From Monocercomonoides exilis (taxonomy: Eukaryota; Preaxostyla; Oxymonadida; Polymastigidae), in the NCBI GenBank assembly GCA_001643675.2, contig LSRY02000008.1:748501-812500 (forward strand): DNA of 64,000 bases. The letters are read 5' to 3'. Every line of letters begins with the position of its first letter. The first letter of the stretch is position 1. The notes below the pieces were generated by a model. The model was not told the origin of the DNA. It did no database searches and saw only the letters and a program-made list of their open reading frames with translations. This document shows, one piece after another, positions 20,396 through 31,129 of this stretch. Made by a program: the position numbers and the translations under genes.

Positions 20396-22082
20396 AATCA
20401 AAAATATTCGAAAAAAATTTTTTTCTGTTTAAGAAAAACATATTAATATATGCATTTAAACATATGCGTCACCTTGAAAAAGGTGGTCTCTCGTCAGTCA
20501 TTGCCCGGCACTTTTTTTATTTTTTTTTTATTTTTTTTTATTTTTTTATTTTTATTTTTTTTTTTTTTTTTATTACCTGAAACAAACTATATTTTAAATT
20601 ATTCTCAGAAAAGGATAAAACACTTTCCAATAATTCAAAAGTTTCAAAACAAAAATTTTTTCGCAATTCACATTCAACAAACCTTAATTAAATATTCATT
20701 TATTTAATTTCTATTTTGCACTTAAACAGAAGTCATTTCATTCTATAAAAATTACATCAAGATTTTGCAATTTATTTTTTTATGTTTTTGAAGCTTTGTT
20801 ATCAGTGTCTTATTTTTATTATTAATCTTTTTTCAAAATCTTTTAACCTAAGTTAATATTTATGTTCAACATGTTTTATCTTCGAAATACATAATTATCA
20901 TATTTTAAATATTTATTATTTTCAATTCTCACTATACAATTTTATCCTTTCGATTTAACAATTGTTTTTAGAAGCAAAAAAAAAAATTTGACATGTTGTT
21001 CGCTATATTATCGAAATGATAGAATTATAATCTATGAATATGAATTAAAACACTTTATTTTGAATATGCTAAAAAACAATCTGATTTGAATTAAAAGTTT
21101 ATTACAATTTAAGTCTCTTTTAAATTTTAGTTGTTCTTTTCAATTAATTGTTGCTCTGATTTTTTGTGATCGTTTTTACTTTGTTCAAATGAAAAGTTAG
21201 TGAGCATCACAGCGATTTGCATTGACTTATTTGATTTTCTTCATCCCCTTTTTTATTTATATTCAACTTTATATTTATCTTTTTCTGTTTTTTCTTTCTC
21301 TTCAACTCCTTCTTCTACCTCTCCTTGTGTAGATATTACTTTATCCAATTAATCATCTTCTGTCAACTCATTTCAAATACTTCAGAAAAATTCTTCTTTT
21401 TTTGTTCTTCCATCAAAATATTTGCATTTCTTTCTTTTTTCTCTCTTCTACTTCTTCTTCTTTCACCTCCAGCATTTGAAAAATGTTGCATCAAGTTTAT
21501 CAAAAGAATTTGAAGAGCTGACAGCTGAGCCATTGAGAATGGAGTAAAGTGTATCGGCTGTTCAACAAAGACCGCTGTCGAGAAAACAACAGCAACATTT
21601 TTGTGTCAAATTAATCGTCTTTCTTTATTTCTTTTCTAACTCTTCCATGTAATATTTATTTTCTCCTTTTATATTTCTCTTTCTCTAAATATATATATAT
21701 CTTTTTTTTCTTTCTCTCTCTTTTCTTTATATGATTCCCATTTCTTTGTTTTTGTGTCAATTCAGAACAAAGTGCATGCGAGTTTGTTTATTCAAATCAG
21801 TTTCAATGCATAACGCTTTTCTTTGTAATTATTTGTTAATTTCTCTTCTCTATTATAATATTTTCTTCTATTATTCCATTTCTCTTCTCTACCTACTCTT
21901 CTCTCATCTTCGTTCCTCTTCTTTCTCTTCCTTGTCTTCTTCTCCTTCCTTTCCTCTTTCTCCTTCTCCTTCTCCTTCTCTTTCTCCTTCTCCTTCTCTT
22001 TCTTTTTCTCTTTTGCATTTATTTTCTTCTTCTTCTTCTTCTTCTTCTTCTTCTCCTCCAATTATCTTCTTCTTCCTCTTCT
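20396..22082. other. AT-rich DNA with poly-T tracts and a TTC/TCC microsatellite
   Basis: A T-rich run (TTTTTATTT repeated) spans about 20510-20575. From about 21900 to 22080 the plus strand is a pyrimidine microsatellite (TCCTTC, CTT repeats). Open frames on either strand here encode only Phe/Ser/Leu or Glu/Lys strings and are not supported as genes. Confidence 0.5.
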
Positions 22083-23700
22083 TCTTATTCTTCAACAGAA
22101 CAGCGTGCTGCTTCGCCTTCACTTTAAATGTCACCTTCTTCTTTATCCTCTTCCACATCTTCATCTTCATCAACATTCACTTCTTCTTCTTCTTCCCCTT
22201 CACTCACCTCAGACAACTCTCCGTCTTCCACCTCACATTCTGTCTCATCTTCATCCTCTTCTCCTTCTCCTTCTTCTTCTGTTCCATTGCAAACACCTCA
22301 ATCACCTCAGTCATCTCAACCAATTCAATCTATTCAATCAATTCAATCATTAAATACATAGCAATCATATCAATCATATCAATCACCACATGACCCTCAC
22401 TCTTCCATTGCAAAAGCTGACTCCACAGGCAGTTTGCTGCTGAGAAGCAAAGAAACCGTTCAAAAACACTCCTCAAAGGAAACAAATTGAATGCTTCCTT
22501 TCTCTAACAATCAGCTCTATTCATCCACATCCTTCGCTTCTAATCAATCAATGATCTTATCTTCCCCTTCAGCTGTGCCTGCGAAATCAATCCATGGAAG
22601 AACGAAGAGCGATGTGATTAATTCTGGAACTTCTGTTTCTTCTTCTGCTGCTTCTTCTTCTTCACAATCTTCACATCCTTCTCAGCACCTCCACGCACAA
22701 CAAAGCACGTTCCAGCCTTTTTCTCTCAAGTCCTCCCTCCGCTTTGACGAGCTGCAATCCCATTCAACATCCTCTTTCCTTCGCTCTATCAGCAATTCTT
22801 CTTCTTCTTTATCTTCTTCTTTCAAAAGACGTTCAATGCTCTGTGAAAGGCCTCTTGTTCTGCAGTCGTCACGTGCGCCGGCAGCCTCGCTTTATCTGCG
22901 TCTGCCGTCAGACGAGGTGGAAGTGCTGAGAGGAGTGACATCGCTCCTCTGGTCGATGAAGGCTGCTCTTTCTTTGCTTTCTCCGCTTGGCGAAGAAAAC
23001 AACAGTAACCGCAACTGCAATAGAAGCAGCAGAAGTGATAGAAGTGATAGAAGTGATAGAATCACAGATTATCCTCTTTTTGCAGGTGAAGATGGAAACA
23101 CAGCCAAACTCGGTTGCCTTCTGCCTTCTTCTGCTTCCTCAAAGCACTTGGCAATGCTGACAAAAGCGAGTACAGGAAGATTGTTTGTTTCACCAGGCAA
23201 AGGTGAGGGACAAATACATTCTCATTCGCAGTCACAGACACTGATGAAAACACAGACACATACACAGAATCGCACACAGTCAACCATATTCTCTCCAAAG
23301 AAGCGAGCAGGGTCGTTCACATCCTCAATGTTTACGAGAGAAGTGACCAGCTGCAGGATTCAGCTTTTGTGTGGGACTGTCCTTCCGTTTAACCCGTTTC
23401 TATCGCGTATGATGGCATTGGTGGATGGGAAGCATGTGCAGTGTTCTTCACAAATCAAAAGCAATTAACTAGTCCTCCGGAAAAACCAGTTATCTTCCTC
23501 AGATGCATACCTTTTTGTCTTCATCAAGCTCATTGGTGTCTTCTTTGAACACAGATTCATATGGTCTTTCAAAGAGAATGTCAAAAACACAACACACAAC
23601 AAAGCATTCCATCAACCATTCAGCAGCTGTCGTTGAAGACTCTCAGCTCAACTATTCCGATCAAAAAGGCAGAGGCAGATCAAATTCAGTTCCTTAATTC
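22083..23700 (+). CDS. Ser/Gln-rich protein of unknown function, ends unresolved
   Basis: Coding frame from at least 22083 (STEQRAASPSL-Q-MSPSS) with TAA and TAG as Gln. A likely 57-nt intron (22458-22514, ends CAATCAG) removes an in-frame TGA. The next exon runs to about 23475 and has a better-ordered segment: SLYLRLPSDEVEVLRGVTSL and LLCGTVLPFNPFLSRMMALV. A second short intron before ATGCAT at 23503 restores frame to TDSYGLSKRMSK. After about 23700 the frame overlaps the convergent minus-strand gene, which is more convincing there. No family recognised. It lies between the 89-bp inverted repeats, so it is either transposon cargo or a host gene caught between two insertions. Confidence 0.45.
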
Positions 23701-24392
23701 AACAAAACTTAATCAACAGCAAATATTTCTTCTTCTTCTTCTTCCTCAGAATCCTCGTCTCCCATCCACATCTCCCACCCAAATAGTATCCGCTCCTTTT
23801 TCACCACTGCCGCCAGACTAATATCATGCACATACGTATTCTTCCCCCACCGCGCCTCGTTCTTGCTGAACTCCAATGGCTTCATCTCCACCTCCGTGCT
23901 CCCCGAGCTCTCCCCACATACATAAACTTGCATCGCCCACTGAACTGCGAACACAAACACATTGAATTTGTTCATCCTAATGCTGCTTTACTGTTTTTGC
24001 TTCAGATACTTCTCAGCTCCAAGATCCGCTGACACAGTTCCGCCTTTCCTGCTTTCTGGAGCACTTATATTCAAAAGATTCATTTCCACAGACTTGTGTG
24101 TCATTTGCACCACTTCAATCACTGTCTCATAAAGCACACTCACTTCATTCTGCAGCACGACACAAGTATTCCTAACCAACAGCTCCAAGCCCATGCCATG
24201 CAAAAGTTATAACTCTTCCGCATCGCATGACTCTGTTTCCTCCTCTGCCTCCAGACTGTTTAACACAGCTTTATTATCCTACACATCCAGCGGATTGCCT
24301 CCCACCATTAACGCATTCTCTGCTCCATTTCCACACCGGTCAGATTCTATTCTCCTTAAATCACATATTTCGTCTTTTCTTTTTGCTTCAGC
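23661..24392 (-). CDS. Unrecognised protein, last exon of 244 codons
   Basis: Open from just after TGA at 24395 to TGA at 23661 with five in-frame TAA/TAG, e.g. NPLDV-Q-DNKAVLNSLEA, AEEL-Q-LLHGMG and KYLKQKQ-Q-SSIR. Content is high-quality protein sequence: helical N-terminal part (VLQNEVSVLYETVIEVVQM), then EMKPLEFSKNEARWGKNTYV and an acidic (Glu)7 tail. An AG at 24392 is a likely splice acceptor, so the 5' exons are missing from my model. No family recognised. Convergent with, and partly overlapping, the 22083 gene. Confidence 0.5.
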
Positions 24393-24656
24393 TCATTCAA
24401 TTTTCAGAAAATTAACTTCGATTTTCTGTCAAAACATAAAAACATTAAAATTCTGTTCTATATTTCAGCTTTTTGGAAAGGTCAAGCGATATGGGAAAGA
24501 AAATGAATAAGTGACAAACAAAATGATCGATTCAATAGATTCAAAACAGAAAAAATTTATTCCCATGAGAAATAAAAGACGAAGAAGAGCATTTAGTGTT
24601 CTGTCTGAAATATTGTGGCTACGATCTCCAATTATTTTTCGGGCTTTTAAAAATAT

Positions 24657-27490
24657 TCATTCACAGAATGATTCACTGCATGGCGAAGTTATTATACAGA
24701 AAGCTATATTAGAAAGTATTGTATGTGTTTCACTGAAGGAACCAAAATCTTGATAAAAAATGTAACCATCTTCTTCGATGACTTCTTCTTTCTCTTTTTT
24801 AGTAATAATTCTTTAAAAACACTTCATGTATTGAGACTTTATTCTGTTGTGCCTTTCGTCCGTCATATGATCTAACAAGTCTCTAAAGAATGCCACAATC
24901 CTTCCAAACCAATCAGAAAATAAATAATCCCAAATATTTTTCAAAGTTTGGTTTTCTAAATCAACATTACATTCTTCTATTCTTCTGAAACAAGAAAAAT
25001 TGCTAATGAAATCCACATCACTGTCGCTTTCGTTTTATCTTTCGTTGTTTTCTTCATTTCTCGTTCGTTCTTTTGAATTTGTTGTATTTTCTTTATTAAT
25101 TTGTGCTCTTTCTGATTTGTCTTCTGGCAAACTGTCCGATTTTTCATAACGTTGAGTAGTTTTTCTAGTGCTGTAGAAATTGATAAGATTTGATTGATTG
25201 CATTCATACAGAAATTCATCATCCTTTTCTTCCTCCTCCGCCAAAATCAACCCAAACAAATCTTGTTCTTCAAAATCATCGGTTTCATATCGTTCATCAA
25301 CTCCTTTTGCATTTTCCTATAAATTTGAACAAAGCGTTGATATGAAACAATATAATTCTTGAAGCTTTGAATTTGAAAACTCGACATTTTGAGTTTTTGC
25401 GCAGTTTGTTGCATCAGAAGCAGTGAAAGCTGAAACAGAAACGGTCTCACTTAATTCCTCAATTGCTTTTTCAGAGTTTTCAAAAGCTTTTTGCAGTATT
25501 TCTGTAGAAAGAAATGAAATGTCTTGTAATAAATGATCCGATAAAGTTTTAATATTAGGATTTTGTATTGACAGAAATGGTGTTGAATCATGGAAAATGG
25601 AAAACGTGGGGAATAAGGAAATATTTGTGGAGGATGGGGAAGAAGAAGATAATGATAAAGATAAAGAAGACGATGACGATGATGATGACGAAGATGACGA
25701 CGAATAAGAAGAATGAACAGATAAGTTTTGAATCTGACACATTGATTCAAATGAGTCTTTGCTGCAAGAACGTGATCGAGATTCACTTGATTTTTTGGAC
25801 ACGTAAATTATTGTTTCTGAAACTTAATAAAATAAAATTTTCGAGATAAAAGAAAAATATGAATAGTTTTATAATAATATTTGTTTTTTGAATATATCCA
25901 AACGTTCTCTCAGGTAACAAGTGAATTTGTTGGTTCGATGTTTATTTGATCCTGTTGGAGTTATTGCGTAAGTTGTTGCAAGTAATTGCCCAGAAAAATT
26001 ACAAAGTGGATAGTTATATAACAGAATGACTATATCTGTCAATGCATAATGCCATTCTCCACTCTGGAAATATTCATATATTGAAAAAGAATAAAACAAA
26101 TTCATTGCTTGAATAACAACAGGAAAGGCATCTCCAAGTTTATAGATTCTTTTTCAAAAATCAGATGCATCGAATAAAGTGGATACAGCAACAATTCAGA
26201 AAGTGCAATTTCAAATATTTCTTTGTCTGAAAGCATTTTCGTTTTGCTTATTATTGATTGATTCTGCCTTATAAAGAAACAAATATTATACAAACACAGC
26301 CATCTTGTAGCAATAAATGTTGGGCATCTTTTTTTCAAACTGTTTCTGAAATTTGATAAATGTGCTTGCTGACTGAATTTAATAATCAATTCCTTCATTT
26401 GCTTCAGTTTTGCATTTTCCGAAAAAGCGTGACTGACAACCAAATTGATTAAATGATTAAGACATCTGACAAAAATTGGTCTTGGATAATTATATGCACG
26501 TGATGAACCACACAATTCCGTCCAATCATTTGTTGATATTCTATTCAAAGCCAAAACTTGTGGTTTCAGTCCATCCGAGCACAAAGCTCTGACAGAACAT
26601 CTATAAGCACTCAACTCGGTCATTATTTCTGTTCCCAAATTGTAATAATCGGATTCTGATCCACAGCCTTTGTACAACTTCCAAAAGATAGGTTTTGATA
26701 ATTGATCCATTGTTGTTACGCCAACTGCAGTTTAGCTTCCTCCCCCAACAACTCCTCCGTCAATTACAACTCCAAGGGGATTGTTCGAAATTATAGAAAC
26801 TGCTTTTTCAATTTTCTTTGAATTCGTTTTATGAAGCAGTCTACTCACATTTCTCTCTGTTAAGCGATGGAAAATATCTTCTCTGCTCATGTGTGGATTC
26901 GCTTGTGATGACTTTATTAATGCTGTAATAAAATCATTGAATTCATTTGTTACAACTGATAGAAAAGAAATATTGCTTAGGGCAACGATATTGATGAAAG
27001 ATTCAGTGAGCTCTCCTTTCAATGTTGTTTCAGAACAGCTATTGTCAAACTTCGAATTAACTGACCGTGTTGATAAATTGGACTTCTGTGAAAAGAACAA
27101 TGATATCTGATTATTCTGAATTAAATTACATTTGTGATTATAAATCATAAAGTAGTCCTTTCGACCTGTCACTCCACAAGCAACACCATCTTTCTCACAT
27201 GGACACATGAAAAGTCTGTTCAAATCCTTTTTCGAAGTTCTGTTTTTATTCAAAGGAGTGAATGCAATAAACAATTCGCGATCAACGACGTCGAGAGTAG
27301 GTTTGGAAATGATTAATTCTTCCTGCATTGGATGATAATAACTTATGAAAAAATTAAATATTAGTTCCAAATTAATTTGAAGAAAAATCTTTTAATTCAA
27401 ACAGTTTGTGTACTCATTGGATTCTATTTTTTTCAGTTTTATCCACTCGCGTCTGTGTGATTTGAGCATTTTCTCAGTTTCTTTATACAT
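24657..27490 (-). CDS. Large hAT-like transposase, one frameshift
   Basis: ATG at 27490 (KSHRREWIKLKKIES, a basic start) to TGA at 24657, about 940 codons, with some seven TAA/TAG read as Gln. A single frame change is needed near 26150 at an A5 run (LIFEK to IYKLGDAFPVVIQ), which is one missing A or a sequencing error. Motifs: a Cys/His region CPCEKDGVACGVTGRKDYF...YNHKC (BED-like zinc finger); VIDGGVVGGGS-Q-T; CSDGLKPQVLALNRIS; FVRCLNHLINLVVSHAF (CxxH plus helix); CPTFIATRWLCLYN with the conserved RW. These match the hAT layout only loosely. The 3' third is Ser/Glu-rich (SSSSSSSLSLSLSSSS) and then DWFGRIVAFFRDLLDHM; it may be a separate exon. A plus-strand frame at 24511-24753 overlaps the end and I could not exclude it. 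Confidence 0.6.
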
Positions 27491-27772
27491 CTCGAACTTT
27501 TTTGATCAAGAAGAATAAAAAAGTGTTATTGAAAATACAAAAAAAATAAAAATAAAAATAAAAACTATTAACAAACTATTTCTGGGTTTTTTAATGAAGA
27601 AAAAAATATTTGTGAGGCATCCATGAATAACAAATAAAGAAATTTTGCTGAATGCCTTATTGACAAGAATTACGTCAGTGACAGGCAGTGACGCGAAGGC
27701 CTTAGTATTTATACCATTAAAAATTGATCACGACACAACCCATTGTTCATACAAAAATTGAAAATGAACATT

Positions 27773-28042
27773 TGGGACAAAGTATTTGACTTCAGGCATT
27801 TTCATTGAAAAATTTTGCATCTTTGATGAACTTTTTGTGATCAAAAAATATGAAACAAATGGATTTATTTTTTGTAATTCGTTTGAGGTCACAAAACTTT
27901 TAGTTATTTCATCAATGATGTTTGTTCGCATTAATGAAAATCTAATTTGTTTTGAAATCAAGTTAAGATTGAAAATGGTGTGATTGAAACAATTTTTTCT
28001 AGCAGAGTGCATAAAAAACTTTAAAGTCCATTTTTTCCCCCA
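27773..28042. mobile_element. MITE family C copy
   Basis: About 270 bp, starting TGGGACAAAGTATTTGACTT and ending CCATTTTTTCCCCCA. Strong similarity to 45906-46160 and 59051-59326, including the internal block TTTTTGTAATTCGTTTGAGG / TTTTTGACATTCGTGAAATG. Not coding. Confidence 0.65.
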
Positions 28043-28254
28043 TTTATAAAAAAGAAAAAAATTTAAAAAACCCTCTAAATAATGAAAGATGAATTACAAA
28101 AAAATAACAATTATTCTTTGCATGTCTTGTTTTTTATTTTTTAATATTTTTTTATAAGTATATGCAATTTTTTCAGTCACGTCATGTCACTCCTAAAATG
28201 TTCACGTCAGAAGGCATGTGACGCAGATGTTTATATGCATTTCCAGTTATTTAA

Positions 28255-28343
28255 CGTTGGCTACAAGCTTGTATTAAGCCGTAGCCAGCTCCACAAAAAA
28301 AAAGGTGGGGGTTAAAATAAAGGTCAGAGAAAAAGTGTAACCC
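28255..28343 (-). repeat. Right 89-bp terminal inverted repeat
   Basis: Reverse complement of 19575-19663 with few mismatches. Immediately outside, a minus-strand frame (MVSNDSNQEKVPMVRLKTEK) starts at about 28431 and runs into the repeat, suggesting the insertion also cut a gene on this side. Confidence 0.75.
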
Positions 28344-28929
28344 TATTCCAATTCAATATCCTCCTCCTTTGCTTTTCGGTTTTCAAACGCACCATTGGAA
28401 CCTTTTCCTGATTACTATCGTTAGAAACCATGGAACTTTTCAAATCTCAAACTTTTTCAAAAAATTCATATTTTTCAACAAAGTTTAAAAATTAAATTAT
28501 GATAATTCATGCATTTACACATCAGTATATAACATATATAATCATGTGCAAATTTTTATTTATAGTGCTGTATTTATGAAGAAATAAATAATTTTTATTT
28601 TTGGAAATCTGACTTTTGAAGAATTTTTCTGTTTTAATAAAACGATTCAGTTCATCTTTTATATATAAAACTTATTTTTATTTTATTGTTAACTGTTCTG
28701 GTTATTTTTCTTATTCGGCAATTTGCTCTTTCCAACGGAATGAAAAGCTGTCATTTTGAAAAATGCTTTTTTTTCAAAGAACACAAATGATTGAAAATAT
28801 ACTTGAAATAAATTGAGAAACTGAGATCAATAAAAGAAAATATTGTGGGAATGCATACTTTTCCATTTAAAGAGCAGAGAACTTTTATTTGTGAGAAAAA
28901 CCGCAATCTCAAACAACTCATTATTAATG

Positions 28930-28957
28930 GAGTGAGCTCTGCATTATGGGCTCAGCC
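28930..28957 (+). repeat. 28-bp terminal repeat shared, inverted, with the DIRS element end at 38394
   Basis: GAGTGAGCTCTGCATTATGG followed by GCTCAGCC is the exact reverse complement of 38394-38421; weaker similarity continues outward. Orientation is that of a left end. Host genes lie between the two, so it is probably the solo end of another copy. Confidence 0.6.
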
Positions 28958-29113
28958 GATAATAAAACTTGAAAGGTTACAATTATGTTGGAAGGACCTG
29001 TATAAAAACTGATCGAGATATTCCTTCCATGTGGTTATTCTGGCTGTATAGGAATTGCACATTTCATCTCCATTCCAACTTCAGGTGCACACAACTTCCA
29101 ATTCCCAGCAATA

Positions 29114-29529
29114 TGGGTGATTATTTTTGATATCATAAAAAATTCCTACATTTGATCGAAAAATTTTTTCATTAAGGGTGGGATTGATAAAAAAATTTTT
29201 TTGCAAAATAATACGAAAATATTACTTAATTCATTATTATAATTAATTATTTGTTGATTTTTTATGTTACCAATTGTTTTTATTTCATATTTTGAAAAAA
29301 ATATTATAAATAATTCAAAAAATATCAAAACTTAAAAAAACCAAAGCTTTCTGGAAAAATGAACATGATAACAATAATTGCGAAAAAATAGTGAAGAAAT
29401 TTTAATTCGCAAAAATTTGTTATATAATGTGATTGAAATTGAAAAAAAATAAGATTGGTTGAAATCGATAAATATTAATAGAAATCATCAATTTTTGACA
29501 ATTAATAATTTTCATAGTTGATTCACCCA
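29114..29529. mobile_element. MITE family A, longer derivative
   Basis: Starts TGGGTGATTATTTTTGATAT and ends GTTGATTCACCCA about 416 bp later. The right end is diverged, so the pairing is tentative. It interrupts the sequence that follows the DIRS terminal repeat. Confidence 0.35.
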
Positions 29530-29926
29530 CGTTCGCTTCTCTTTCAATTGTTTTGTAATCATCCTCTTTTGAAAAATGCAAAATTATTGTTTCTTGTCAA
29601 TTTCACGCTTATCATCCAGAAACTCCTTTTTCCAAGAATTAGATATTCAATTTCCATCCCCATCTCTCAACCATGTGCACTTTCCATATGAATTCAATTT
29701 TTCAATCGGATGGTCGGCCTAAGCAATGAGCTATTCTGCTTTCATTCGTTTTTATTCATTTCGACCTCCTGCCCTGAAAATGAAACACAAAAACAGTCAA
29801 CAGGCAAATATTCATATAAAGAAAAATGAATAAAGACAAAACTGCCCATCGTCTGTTTTTTGTCAAACACACTCATTTCCGTAGCCATCATCATTCCAAA
29901 GATAAATCAATCTTTTCATTTAAGCT

Positions 29927-31013
29927 TCAGAATGGTTGAAATGCAGCATGGAATGCATCTCCACAAAATACATCGTGTATCTCACTGGAGGGTCTTTTCA
30001 GCCCGTACACATTGTGGTGGCTGTCCAGAGGTGTTTTTTCTGGTTTTGTCATGATCATCTTCTCTAATAATATTCTCAACCACCAAAAGAAGTATTTGAG
30101 GTTTATCTCATCAACGCCATGCACATGAGGGATATGGGGCAGAGAAGAGATAGAAGAGAATTATTTGTGGGAAGGGGAGGAAGTTGAGTGTTTTTTGGAA
30201 TGTTAATATTTCAAGAGGGGTTTTTGAATGAACAAAATTTGGAGACAAAGGGGTGAGGAAGGAACAGGCAGAGATTTATAGAAGAAAATGTAGAAAATAT
30301 ATAGAGAAGTGGCTGAGGACGATGAAGAAGGTGATTATTGTTGACTGGAGAAATGGAATTTGAAAAAAAGGAAAAGAGGGCAAAGGCGGGAAAGAAAAAG
30401 AAAATTGAGAAGTGTTTAAATGGAAGGAGGGATATTTTTTAATGAGAGGAGAAGATATTTTGGAAGATACTGCGAAAGATGAAGAAAAGGAAGGGAATTG
30501 ATATTTTCTGAGTGTTTTGTGAGCTGAATGGAAGAGGAAAATGGAAAGGAATGGAAATTGAGAATAATTAACATTTTCAATTTCTGAGTGAAGGGCAGAA
30601 CATTTTCAAAAAGAAAGTCAACGAACTGCGGATATCATTTTTCATCAAATAATTTCAGTCAGCCTTTCACAAATATTGCGATTACGATTGTGTCACCATA
30701 TATGAAATCAACTCATTGAATAAAACATTTGGTCCAATCAACGACTTCAAACAAATTATTTTCTACTTCTTGAATTTCGTTCGACTGATTTCACATTTTT
30801 CAATTGCTTCATCTTCTTTGCCTTCTTCACATTCATCTCTGTTGATCCTCTCACTTCCGTCTGGGTCATAGAATCGAACCAATCATAGATTATCTTGTCT
30901 TTCTTCTGAAGTTCATGAAAGCTATTGGAATATGAGAGTCTGTTTCTATGATACTCACGAATCATTTTTTGGAGAGCTATTCGGATCACAATATTCGTTT
31001 TCTGCGTAATCAA
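29927..31013 (-). CDS. Hypothetical host protein, at least two exons
   Basis: Exon 2, 30625-29927, has a clean acceptor (ATATCCGCAG) and is open for 233 codons to TGA at 29927 with TAA read as Gln four times (FSSQQ-Q-SPSS, LLKY-Q-HSKK, SHK-Q-FSS). It begins FVDFLFENVLPFTQKLKMLI and ends in KYFFWWLRILLEKMIMTKPE. Exon 1 covers about 31013-30750: MIREYHRNRLSYSNSFHELQ, then a Lys-rich stretch. The donor was not fixed. The first in-frame ATG is at 30965. No domain recognised. Divergent from the 31130 gene with only about 117-165 bp between starts, so a shared promoter is likely. Confidence 0.5.
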
Positions 31014-31129
31014 ATAGCGTCATTGCGTGCTTGAAAAGATATTTTTTATTATCAAAAATGTTAAAGGACATCCATTTTGACTATTATTTTGTGTTTGTGT
31101 GTGCGCTTGCTGTTTGAACTTGTGTCCAG

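Larger units (their letters stand above)
19573..28345. mobile_element. 8.8-kb segment bounded by 89-bp inverted repeats, with hAT-like transposase (candidate composite element)
   Basis: Inverted repeats at 19575-19663 and 28255-28343 have equal length and only a handful of mismatches, and each is flanked on the outside by TA, as a TA target duplication would give. Inside are a foldback repeat, two unrecognised genes (22.1-23.7 and 24.4-23.7 kb) and the large transposase gene 27490-24657. Alternative: two independent MITEs in opposite orientation. hAT elements normally make 8-bp duplications, so the TA flanks argue either against a hAT assignment or against this pairing. Confidence 0.4.
28346..29926. 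other. AT-rich flank with DIRS terminal repeat and a MITE
   Basis: Contains the truncated minus-strand N-terminus at 28431-28346, a 28-bp DIRS-type terminal repeat (28930), and a probable family-A MITE (29114-29529). A short coherent minus frame (AE-Q-LIA-Q-ADHPIEKLNSYG) at about 29660-29745 may be an exon of the 29927 gene. Nothing else supported. Confidence 0.4.

Noticed and set aside
21731-22393. 220-codon Phe/Ser-rich plus ORF and matching Glu/Lys minus ORFs
   Set aside because: Pure microsatellite translation of TTC/TCC repeats.
24511-24753. Plus-strand 80-codon ORF with basic start
   Set aside because: Overlaps the 3' end of the minus-strand transposase; composition is plausible but there is no continuation on either side. 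Left out, not disproved.
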